Assembly (NCBI GenBank): GCA_003559475.1
Contig: PWLF01000257.1
Coordinates: forward strand, 1-35,823
Reading direction: 5' to 3'
Source: Bacteroidales bacterium
Lineage (GTDB): Bacteria > Bacteroidota > Bacteroidia > Bacteroidales > UBA7960
DNA length: 35,823 nucleotides
In this document: piece after piece, positions 6,706 to 13,527 of the stretch
Numbering within the stretch: position 1 is the stretch's first letter
How the letters are laid out: the number at the start of each line of letters is the position of its first letter
Notes under the pieces: generated by a model
What the model was told of the DNA's origin: nothing
The model's database searches: none
The model's input: only the letters and a program-made list of their open reading frames with translations
Position numbers and translations under genes: made by a program

Positions 6706-7536
6706 ATGGCAGTTAACCATGCGTCAAAGTATGAAAGTAAAATTGACGAAAGAATGAAATTACAAGCACTTACAGAAAGAGCAATAAACAGAGAATACGA
6801 CTTTAATGGAGTTAATACAATAAATATATATTCAGTACCAACTGTTCCTATGACCGATTATACTATGAGTGGGTCAAGTAGATATGGTACACCAAAGGAA
6901 TTAGAAAATGAATTACAAACAGAAGTATTAAAGAAGGATAGGTCTTTTACATTCACTATAGATAGAAGAAACTATACAGATACTTTAATGACTTTAGAAG
7001 CAGGAAAAGCATTAGCAAGACAAATTGACGAAGTTATAATTCCAGAAATAGATACTTATAGATTAAGTGTTATATGCTCTAAAGCTGGTAAAGTTGAAAC
7101 TGGTGCAGTTATAGATAAAACAAATGCTTATACTTCATTTTTAGATGGAGTAACAACTTTATTAGAAAATAAAGTTCCATTAGCTTCATGTTTTGCATAT
7201 ATATCAACATCTTTTTATAAAGCAATAAGACAAGATGATGGATTTATAAAAGCTAGTGACATGGCACAAGACATGTTGGCTAAAGGTTCTGTAGGAATGA
7301 TAGAAGGAATACAATTAATATATGCTCCTTCTGTATATTTACCTGAAGATGTAGAATTCGTTATAACTTCCGCAATGGCAACAGTAGGAGCCGAAAAACT
7401 TACAGAATATAAAACTCATGACAATCCACCTGGTATAAACGGCTGGCTAGTAGAAGGCAGAATATACTATGATGCATTTGTATTAAACAACAAAAAGAAT
7501 GCTATATATGTTTATAAAAAAACAGGTGAAGTTTAA
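6706..7536 (+). CDS. Major capsid protein
   Basis: This 276-residue protein follows the scaffold and is the expected HK97-fold shell subunit. Its N-terminal helix is rich in charge (SKIDERMKLQALTERAINRE). IDRRNYTDTLMTLEAGKALA (about 98-117) lies where a spine helix and E-loop would be expected, and IYYDAFVLNNKKNAIYVYK is a typical C-terminal beta strand pair. I chose ATG 6706, with AAAGGAGTGA upstream, over an in-frame GTG three codons earlier. A terminator-promoter composite follows, which would let capsid be made in excess over downstream genes. Confidence 0.88.
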   Translation: MAVNHASKYESKIDERMKLQALTERAINREYDFNGVNTINIYSVPTVPMTDYTMSGSSRYGTPKELENELQTEVLKKDRSFTFTIDRRNYTDTLMTLEAGKALARQIDEVIIPEIDTYRLSVICSKAGKVETGAVIDKTNAYTSFLDGVTTLLENKVPLASCFAYISTSFYKAIRQDDGFIKASDMAQDMLAKGSVGMIEGIQLIYAPSVYLPEDVEFVITSAMATVGAEKLTEYKTHDNPPGINGWLVEGRIYYDAFVLNNKKNAIYVYKKTGEV

Positions 7537-7576
7537 TAAGCTAATTTCATATTAAATATATAAATAACCTCAAATG

Positions 7577-7605
7577 TCGGTAGTTTGAATACTACCGATT
7601 TTTTT
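7577..7605 (+). terminator. Terminator after the capsid gene, with -35 in its loop
   Basis: The stem TCGGTAGT/ACTACCGA (8 bp) encloses loop TTGAAT and is followed by seven T. The loop is also a -35 hexamer for the promoter described next. It should reduce transcription past the capsid gene. Confidence 0.85.
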
Positions 7606-7613
7606 GGTATAAT
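7585..7613 (+). promoter_or_regulatory. Promoter embedded in the capsid terminator
   Basis: The -35 TTGAAT (7585-7590) is exactly the hairpin loop. The 17-bp spacer covers the 3' arm and T tract, and the -10 is TATAAT (7608-7613) with TGG in front (extended -10). The two hexamers and extension are the same as in the terminase promoter. It would restart transcription for the connector genes. Confidence 0.68.
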
Positions 7614-7632
7614 TATAAAAGGAGGATATAAA

Positions 7633-8091
7633 ATGTATAATATAATGAAATATTTAAATAATTATTTTTTTAATTTCAAAGAATATGGAGAATACTCTAT
7701 ATTAAATAATACAATAGAAGTAAGAGGAAAATACTTGGCAGGACAATATATTCTAATAAAAGATTCAATTTTAAATGATGGAGTTTATAAAATAACTAAA
7801 GTAGAAAATAATATAATTACTTTAGAAGAAGAACTTAATACAGAATTATTTACAGGATATATTTGTTCTTTAAGTGTACCAAGAGATTTTATAAAAACAT
7901 GCGAAGAAATAAAAAAATTCAATGAAAAACAAGTTAAAACCGATATAATATCAGAAAGTTTTCCGATGGGATATTCTTATAGTAAAACTACTGTAAACGG
8001 ACAATTAACAACTTGGAAAGATGTATTCTCAATAGAATTATCTCCTTATAGAAAAATATACGATGATTTTAGGAGGTGTAAGAGCATATGA
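7633..8091 (+). CDS. Head-tail connector protein (adaptor)
   Basis: This 152-residue protein is placed between capsid and head-closure genes, where phages of this type encode the adaptor ring below the portal (HK97 gp6 / SPP1 gp15 position). It has a short N-terminal helix, a beta-rich middle (KYLAGQYILIKDS, VYKITKVENNIITLEEEL), and a C-terminal part SMGYSY-like (PMGYSYSKTTVNGQLTTWKD). ATG 7633 follows AAAGGAGGATATAA. Its stop overlaps the next start in ATGA. Assignment is mainly by position and length. Confidence 0.65.
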   Translation: MYNIMKYLNNYFFNFKEYGEYSILNNTIEVRGKYLAGQYILIKDSILNDGVYKITKVENNIITLEEELNTELFTGYICSLSVPRDFIKTCEEIKKFNEKQVKTDIISESFPMGYSYSKTTVNGQLTTWKDVFSIELSPYRKIYDDFRRCKSI

Positions 8092-8444
8092 TACAAGATA
8101 TATTTGAGTCTTTGATTTTTCTTGATAAAGTATCAATACCTGACGGTATGGGAGGGTTTGAAACAATTTGGAAAGATGGGGCAGAATTTAAAGGGTATAT
8201 AAATTTAGATAATAGCATAGAAGCTAAGATAGCAGAAAAACAAGGTGTAACAAATATATATACAGTTACAACTGAAAATAATGTTTTTTTAGAGTTTAAT
8301 GATATAATAAAAAGAAAATCAGACCAACAAACTTTTAAAATAAAAAGTTTAAATAATACAGAAAATATACCGCCTAAATTTGCTACTTTGAATTTAAGAT
8401 ATGCCACAGCTGAATTGTTCGACCTACTGCCTACATCAGAATAG
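8088..8444 (+). CDS. Head closure protein
   Basis: This 118-residue beta-rich protein begins after a four-base overlap with the adaptor gene, with AGGAGGTG upstream. The pattern VSIPDGMGGFETIWKDGAEF (about 16-35), then a loop, then VTTENNVFLEFNDIIKRKSD and TFKIKSLNNTE fits the head-tail joining (SPP1 gp16-like) family, which plugs the portal channel after packaging. The order adaptor, closure, terminator, tube supports the name. Confidence 0.78.
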   Translation: MIQDIFESLIFLDKVSIPDGMGGFETIWKDGAEFKGYINLDNSIEAKIAEKQGVTNIYTVTTENNVFLEFNDIIKRKSDQQTFKIKSLNNTENIPPKFATLNLRYATAELFDLLPTSE

Positions 8445-8454
8445 GGGTGAATTT

Positions 8455-8820
8455 ATGAGCAATTTTTTAGACCAAGCAAGTTTATTATATGAATTTTTTA
8501 GTGATATATGTCCATCTTATTTACAAAATGTAGTGCCTGACGGTTCTAAATATCCTTATTTGACTTATACATTAGATAATTTAGCTTGGGACGATTCTAG
8601 TTTAATACAAGTTAAAATTTATGACCAATCTCAAAGTGTAAAAAGTATTTTAACTTTAGCACAAAAATTAAGTGATGAAATAGGTGAAGGTATTACAATA
8701 AATAAAAATGGTACTTATATATATATGAGAAAAGGTTCGCCTTTTTTACAGTTTATGGTAGAAGATGAACAAAAATTTATAAAGAGTGTTTATTCTGTAA
8801 TAGAATATAATGTTTATTAA
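8455..8820 (+). CDS. Tail terminator protein
   Basis: This 121-residue protein caps the tail tube and joins it to the head. Length, an N-terminal helix (LDQASLLYEFFSDICPSY), a beta-strand pair with YPYLTYTLDN, a long second helix (SVKSILTLAQKLSDEIGE) and a final strand IYMRKGSPFLQFM fit the gpU/SPP1 gp17-like fold. I chose ATG 8455 with AGGGGTGA upstream; the longer frame from 8401 would overlap the previous gene heavily. The next gene is the tail tube. Confidence 0.72.
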   Translation: MSNFLDQASLLYEFFSDICPSYLQNVVPDGSKYPYLTYTLDNLAWDDSSLIQVKIYDQSQSVKSILTLAQKLSDEIGEGITINKNGTYIYMRKGSPFLQFMVEDEQKFIKSVYSVIEYNVY

Positions 8821-8837
8821 AAAGGAGGAATTAAAAA

Positions 8838-9479
8838 ATGGGAAGAACTTTAAACGCATTTACACCAAACACAGCTAAAAATTTACAATTAGATGCTGGA
8901 GTATTTTTGAAAAGTATAAAAGATATTGAAGCTTTAGGAAAATCAATATTAGAAATTAAAGACGGTGAAACTTTTGACGATATTTTACCAGAGGGAAGTG
9001 AAAAATTAGGAGCAACAAGCGGTGGCGGTTCATTTACTGCTATACCAGAAATGAGAAATACACTTGAAAATATTGACGGAGCTAGAGGAAATTATATAGG
9101 TGGCAATAAAATAGATAGTTGGGAAATAAAATTGACTACTACATTAGCGGAATCAACAGCTGAGAATTTTAAATTGGCATTATGTGCTAGTGATATTAAA
9201 AAAGCTGAAGAAACTGAATTATATGATAAAATAACAGCTAGAAACGATATACGAGATACTGACTATATAGATAATATATGTTGGTTAGGCACACAACAAG
9301 GCTCAAATATACCTATTATAATAGAAATAAAAAATGTAATAAATACAAATGGTTTAAACTTTACTTTTGCCGATAAAGACAATGGTAAAATAGAATTGGA
9401 ATTAACCGGTAATAAAACTATGACTAATCCCGATGAAGTTCCGTTCGAAATTCATGTCCCTACTAAAAAAATAGTTTAA
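8838..9479 (+). CDS. Major tail tube protein
   Basis: This 213-residue protein sits between the tail terminator and the two tail chaperones, the fixed place of the tube subunit. It begins MGRTLNAFTPNTAKNLQLDA, has a Gly/Ser loop (LGATSGGGSF) and GGNKIDSWEIKLTTTL, and ends with a beta-rich half that includes NGLNFTFADKDNGKIELEL. These suit the two-sheet tail-tube fold. AAAGGAGG lies ten bases before ATG. Confidence 0.8.
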   Translation: MGRTLNAFTPNTAKNLQLDAGVFLKSIKDIEALGKSILEIKDGETFDDILPEGSEKLGATSGGGSFTAIPEMRNTLENIDGARGNYIGGNKIDSWEIKLTTTLAESTAENFKLALCASDIKKAEETELYDKITARNDIRDTDYIDNICWLGTQQGSNIPIIIEIKNVINTNGLNFTFADKDNGKIELELTGNKTMTNPDEVPFEIHVPTKKIV

Positions 9480-9498
9480 AAAAGAGAGGTATATTAAT

Positions 9499-9879
9499 AT
9501 GAAATTAAGTCAAATTAGTGCAGATAAAACTATGGATATTTTGTGCGAGATAACTCCTCATATTTCCAACATAATAGAAGATAAAAAACTTATGGAAATA
9601 TTAAAAAATAAAGTAAAATATGAAGAAGATAAAAAAGAAGAAATAGAAGAAATAGGATTTGAATTGGGATTTAAAAACTTCACTAAATTAATACCAGTAA
9701 TTTTTAAAGACCATAAAAACGATGTACAAATGATTTTAGCAATAATGGACAATGTTACTTTGAAAGAAATACAAGAAGAAAATATTTTTAAAAATATTAA
9801 TAGAATAAATGAATTAATACAAGATAAGGAGCTATTAAGTTTTTTTACATCATTGCAGAAATTGGAGGCTCTAAAATAA
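9499..9879 (+). CDS. Tail assembly chaperone G-like
   Basis: This 126-residue, mostly helical and charged protein lies between tube and tape measure, where siphoviruses encode the chaperone that coats the tape measure. GAGAGG is the ribosome site. Close to its 3' end is the homopolymer heptamer T TTT TTT (9840-9846), read as Phe-Phe in this frame. Slippage by -1 there opens a frame that continues without a stop into the next gene. This frame is the unshifted G product. Confidence 0.82.
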   Translation: MKLSQISADKTMDILCEITPHISNIIEDKKLMEILKNKVKYEEDKKEEIEEIGFELGFKNFTKLIPVIFKDHKNDVQMILAIMDNVTLKEIQEENIFKNINRINELIQDKELLSFFTSLQKLEALK

Positions 9880-10157
9880 TATTTATAGCTAACACAGTTA
9901 CTAGAAAAATGAATTTTAAAACTTTTAATTTATATTTGAAGGAATATTTAAAAGAAGAAAATAAAGAATTCATTTATAAAGATTATGTAACCAGCTCTCT
10001 AAATATATTAGTTCAAGGTGCTAATGTAAAAAAACCTTTAGATAGTATTAAAAAACTATTCGATAAAATAGATAATAAAAATATAGAACAAGATAATAGA
10101 ACAAGCGAAGAAATAGAACAAGATATAATAAATAAATTCAAGGGGGCGTGGGGTTAA
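9499..10157 (+). CDS. Tail assembly chaperone GT fusion made by -1 frameshift
   Basis: After the slippery T TTT TTT (9840-9846), the -1 frame runs from 9846 to a stop at 10155-10157. It would give about 219 residues in total: 116 from G and 103 from the T part. The frame crosses FYIIAEIGGSKIIFIANTV and then the helical domain YLKEYLKEENKE. It is blocked upstream by TAA at 9825-9827, so slippage must happen in the 9828-9876 window that holds the heptamer. The ATG at 9909 lacks a ribosome site, so separate translation of the T part is unlikely. The arrangement matches lambda gpG/gpGT and many Firmicutes phages. Confidence 0.78.
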
Positions 10158-10175
10158 ACTCACGCCTTTCTTGTT
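10145..10175 (+). terminator. Hairpin between chaperone and tape-measure genes
   Basis: The strong 8-bp stem GGCGTGGG/CTCACGCC (one G-U pair) with a 6-base loop is followed by TTTCTTGTT. It covers the end of the chaperone frame and lies just before the tape-measure ribosome site. It may be a partial terminator or an mRNA-processing or stability hairpin. Confidence 0.6.
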
Positions 10176-10192
10176 AAAAAGGAGGGAATAAT

Positions 10193-12745
10193 ATGAATTT
10201 ATTTAACCTTAAAGCCGTTTTAGGAATAGACGATAAGGAGTTTAAAGCAGGTATAAAAGGGGCAAAAAAAGGCATAGAAGGAATAGGACAGACAAAAGGA
10301 TTCCAAATTTTAGACGGATTTGTTAAAAAAGGAGCAATTGGGGTAGGTATTTTAAAAACAGCAGTAACCAAAATGGGTATAGAATATAATTCTAGTCTTC
10401 AAAGTTCTACGGTAGCATGGAAAACTCTACTAGGGACACAAGAAAATGCTCAAAATATGATGAAAGATATTGAACAATATGCAAGTAAAACACCTTTCAC
10501 AAAAATGGGAGTTGATGCAATGGCTAAACAACTCCATAATGCAGATTTTGAAGGTCAAGCACTTTTTGACCAATTGACAAAATTTGGAGATATTGGAGGA
10601 GCTTTCGGAATACAAGAAGATTCACTTAAAGAAATGGTAAGACAATATAGCCAAGTTCAACAAGCGACGGTCGCATATACAGAAGATTTAAATATATTAC
10701 AAGATAGAGGTGTACCAATTTATAAGGCATTAGCAGAAGTTACAGGTAAAAGCGTTGCAGAAGTTAAAAAGATGGCTAGTGAAGGTAAAATATCAGCTGA
10801 TATATATAATCAAGCTATTGATAGCATAGCAAGTAAAACTACTGGAGCTATGGCTAATCAATCCAAAACATTTGACGGTATGATGTCTACTTTAAAAGAT
10901 AATCTTGGTATGATAGCTGGTAAAATAATTGAACCATTATTTAACAAATTGAATGAAGTTATGCCTAAAATAATTGAATTAGTTGACGGTATAAACGAGA
11001 AAATGACAGAAGGTCAAAGTTTTATGAGTGCTTTAAAAGAAAGTATACAAGAAACTTTCGGAACAGGTGCTTTAGTGGCTTTCATAGCTATAAAGGACGC
11101 TATAATTGGCATAGTAGCTGTATGGGGTACTTTGAAGGCAATAATGACAGTAAATGAAATAGTTGACAATATAGGTAAATTTAAAACCAATATAGGATTA
11201 TTATCAGATGGTGTTGGCAAAATGGTGGGTTCTATGGGGTTAGCGGAAAAAGCAACAAAATTATTAAGCCTAGCATTTATAGAAACTCCTATTGGCTGGG
11301 TTGTATTAGCAATAGGGGCATTAGTAGCTGGTTTTATATATCTATGGAATAACTGCGAAGGATTTAGAGAATTTTGGATTAATCTGTGGGATACTATTAA
11401 AACTAAAGCGATTGACGCTTGGAATGCTATAAGCAGTTTTTTTACTGAAACTATACCCGAAGTATTTGGGAAAATAATTGATTTCTTTAAAAATAATTGG
11501 AAAGAAATATTATTGTTTTTAGTTAATCCGTTCGCTGGAGCTTTTGCACTTTTATATAATAACTGTGATGGATTTAAGGAGTTTATAGACGGATTTGTGG
11601 AAGATATAGGGAACTTTTTTAAAGAAGGCTGGAACGCTATTGTAACGTTTTTTACTGAAAGTATACCTAATTTTGTTAATGATGTTTTGCAATGGCTTGG
11701 AGAATTACCAGGAAAAATTTGGGAAGGAATAACAACATTTTTCAATGAAGCACCAAGGAAAATAGGCGAGGCAATAGGAACTATATTAGGATATATATAT
11801 ATATTAGCTACAACGTGGTGGGAAGGATTTGTTACTTTTTGGACTGAAATGATACCTAATTTAATTACATCTATAGGGGAATGGTTTTCAGAATTACCTG
11901 CCAAAATTGGTGAATGGTTGGCACAAGTTTGGGAAGATTTTAAAACTTGGGTTACTAATTTGTGGACAACAGCAAGTGAGGGAATGGCAAATTTAATAAA
12001 TGGTATTGGTGAATGGTTTTCTCAATTACCTACTAAAATTTCTGCTTGGCTATTATATACATGGGATAAATTCAAGAGTTGGTGTTCTGATATGTGGAAT
12101 ACAGCGAACGAAAAAATAAATACTTTAGTTGATGGAGTAGGGGATTGGTTTTCTGAAATGCCTGGTAAAGTTGCTAAATGGTTACTAGATACTTGGAATA
12201 AACTTGTTAAATGGGGAAGTGATATGGTTACTAGTGCCAAAAATTCGGCAAAAGATGTTTTCCACGCAATAGTTGATACAATTTCTGATATACCAGGTAA
12301 AATGCTAGATATTGGGAAAAATATAGTAAAAGGTATATGGAATGGTATAACAGGAATGGCAGGTTGGTTAAAAGAAAAAATAGGTGGATTTGCTAGTGGA
12401 GTTGTGAAAGGATTTAAAGGGGCTTTAGGAATACACTCACCTTCTAGGGTAATGAAAAAAGAGGTAGGTCAATACACAGCTCAAGGGTTTGGAGTAGGTT
12501 TTATAGACGAAATGGATAACGTTAATAAAGATATTCAAGAAAGTATGAAAGATACTGTAAATAGTGCTAGAGTACCTATCCCTTACTATAAGCAAGATGA
12601 TTTTAAAGATAGTTTAAAAACTATGTTTAGTATAGATTTTAAAATGGATATAGACGGACAGGAATTTGTAAGAAAGACAGTGGCACCACATCAAGGAGAA
12701 TTGGAAGACTATAATAGAATGACTACAACTGCTTTTTCTTATTAA
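10193..12745 (+). CDS. Tape measure protein
   Basis: This 850-residue protein sets tail length and passes into the cell on infection. The N-terminal part is the tape-measure N domain, with QSSTVAWKTLLGTQENAQNM (about 67-86), YASKTPFTKMG and KMASEGKISADIYNQAI. Two hydrophobic stretches follow (about 290-315 and 350-385, IGWVVLAIGALVAGFIYLW). The second half is a Trp-rich array including three 44-residue repeats. The C-terminus has IHSPSRVMKKEVG, common near the end of tape measures. At about 1.5 angstrom per residue the tail would be near 125 nm. Ribosome site AAGGAGGG. It is the longest gene here, after the chaperones as expected. Confidence 0.95.
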   Translation: MNLFNLKAVLGIDDKEFKAGIKGAKKGIEGIGQTKGFQILDGFVKKGAIGVGILKTAVTKMGIEYNSSLQSSTVAWKTLLGTQENAQNMMKDIEQYASKTPFTKMGVDAMAKQLHNADFEGQALFDQLTKFGDIGGAFGIQEDSLKEMVRQYSQVQQATVAYTEDLNILQDRGVPIYKALAEVTGKSVAEVKKMASEGKISADIYNQAIDSIASKTTGAMANQSKTFDGMMSTLKDNLGMIAGKIIEPLFNKLNEVMPKIIELVDGINEKMTEGQSFMSALKESIQETFGTGALVAFIAIKDAIIGIVAVWGTLKAIMTVNEIVDNIGKFKTNIGLLSDGVGKMVGSMGLAEKATKLLSLAFIETPIGWVVLAIGALVAGFIYLWNNCEGFREFWINLWDTIKTKAIDAWNAISSFFTETIPEVFGKIIDFFKNNWKEILLFLVNPFAGAFALLYNNCDGFKEFIDGFVEDIGNFFKEGWNAIVTFFTESIPNFVNDVLQWLGELPGKIWEGITTFFNEAPRKIGEAIGTILGYIYILATTWWEGFVTFWTEMIPNLITSIGEWFSELPAKIGEWLAQVWEDFKTWVTNLWTTASEGMANLINGIGEWFSQLPTKISAWLLYTWDKFKSWCSDMWNTANEKINTLVDGVGDWFSEMPGKVAKWLLDTWNKLVKWGSDMVTSAKNSAKDVFHAIVDTISDIPGKMLDIGKNIVKGIWNGITGMAGWLKEKIGGFASGVVKGFKGALGIHSPSRVMKKEVGQYTAQGFGVGFIDEMDNVNKDIQESMKDTVNSARVPIPYYKQDDFKDSLKTMFSIDFKMDIDGQEFVRKTVAPHQGELEDYNRMTTTAFSY
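11873..12268 (+). repeat. Three 44-residue (132-bp) tandem repeats in the tape measure
   Basis: Units start at 11873, 12005 and 12137. Each begins [IV]G[ED]WFS.[LM]P.K[IV] and carries Trp at unit positions 4, 15 and 26, with W at 20 conserved as VW/TW. All three are exactly 44 codons. Bases have diverged, so the duplication is old. Looser Trp-rich segments upstream may be earlier copies. Confidence 0.85.
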
Positions 12746-12748
12746 TAT

Positions 12749-12773
12749 AGGAGGTTTTACACCTCCTTTTTTT
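12749..12773 (+). terminator. Terminator after the tape-measure gene
   Basis: The 7-bp stem AGGAGGT/ACCTCCT has loop TTTAC and is followed by a T run (to 12773). The loop and first base of the 3' arm together form a -35 hexamer, TTTACA, for a promoter with its -10 just beyond the T tract. Confidence 0.85.
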
Positions 12774-12784
12774 GATGGTATAAT
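12756..12784 (+). promoter_or_regulatory. Promoter embedded in the tape-measure terminator
   Basis: The -35 TTTACA (12756-12761), 17-bp spacer and -10 TATAAT (12779-12784) with TGG in front reproduce the geometry at 7585-7613. It would start a transcript for Dit, Tal and fibre genes. Confidence 0.65.
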
Positions 12785-12803
12785 TATATAAGGAGGTGAT
12801 TTT

Positions 12804-13523
12804 GTGATAAATTCGTTTTGGTTTAATGGCAGAAATTCATTTAGTTTTGGAATAGGAATAATTGATAAAGTAGATTATCCTGTGATACAAGAAGAAATTG
12901 AACTTATACCAGTCGAAGGAAGAAGAAAAGGTAGTTTAACTAGAAAAACTGGTAATTATAAAGACATTCAATTTGATTTAAATTTAAAAATATTTGATAT
13001 AAAAAGATATAAAGATAGACAAAGAGAAGTTAATTTATGGTTAAATAATATAAAAGATAATAGATTATTCTTTGATGATTATAGAGAAAAATGTTATAAA
13101 GTTAAAAATGTTATATGTGATAAAATATCAGACGAAAAACATGCAAATGCAGTATTAGAAACAACTTTTAATTGCGAACCTTTCTTATATAAAACAGAAG
13201 AATATTGGGAAACTATAACAAATAATTATGATTTATTTTATAAAGGAGATTTAGAAGGAAGTCCAAACATTAAACTAACATTACCCTCTTCCAATCAAAA
13301 TATATCTATAATAATAAATGGTGAAGAATTACAATTAAAATCAGTAAATGATTATGTATATATAGATAGTGAATTAATTGAGATATTAGATAAAAATAAT
13401 CAAAGTATAAGTAAGAAAATGATAGGGGATTTTCCTGTATTAAAAAATGGATATAATAAAATATCCTGGGCTGGAACTATCAATAAATTTGAAATATTAA
13501 GCAATACGATTTTTGTGGGGTGA
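12804..13523 (+). CDS. Distal tail protein (Dit)
   Basis: This 239-residue protein follows the tape measure and is the hub ring at the tail tip (Sipho_tail family). The N-terminal half forms the ring domain and has FWFNGRNSFSFGIGI, then RRKGSLTRKTGNYKDIQFDL; the C-terminal half is a beta-sandwich with NISIIINGEEL. It uses GTG 12804, preceded by AAGGAGGTGATTTT. The stop is followed directly by the Tal gene, whose ribosome site lies inside this reading frame. Confidence 0.85.
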   Translation: MINSFWFNGRNSFSFGIGIIDKVDYPVIQEEIELIPVEGRRKGSLTRKTGNYKDIQFDLNLKIFDIKRYKDRQREVNLWLNNIKDNRLFFDDYREKCYKVKNVICDKISDEKHANAVLETTFNCEPFLYKTEEYWETITNNYDLFYKGDLEGSPNIKLTLPSSNQNISIIINGEELQLKSVNDYVYIDSELIEILDKNNQSISKKMIGDFPVLKNGYNKISWAGTINKFEILSNTIFVG

Positions 13524-13527
13524 TGAT

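Noticed and set aside
9909-10157. An independent 82-residue gene starting at ATG 9909
   Set aside because: There is no ribosome site before ATG 9909 and the frame is open back to the slippery heptamer, so it is better read as the -1 extension of the chaperone.
11014-11904. A 296-codon open frame on the minus strand inside the tape-measure gene
   Set aside because: It has no ribosome site or promoter and lies wholly opposite a secure gene. Its Pro/Ser/Ile-rich product is what the reverse strand of Trp/Lys/Glu-rich coding sequence gives.
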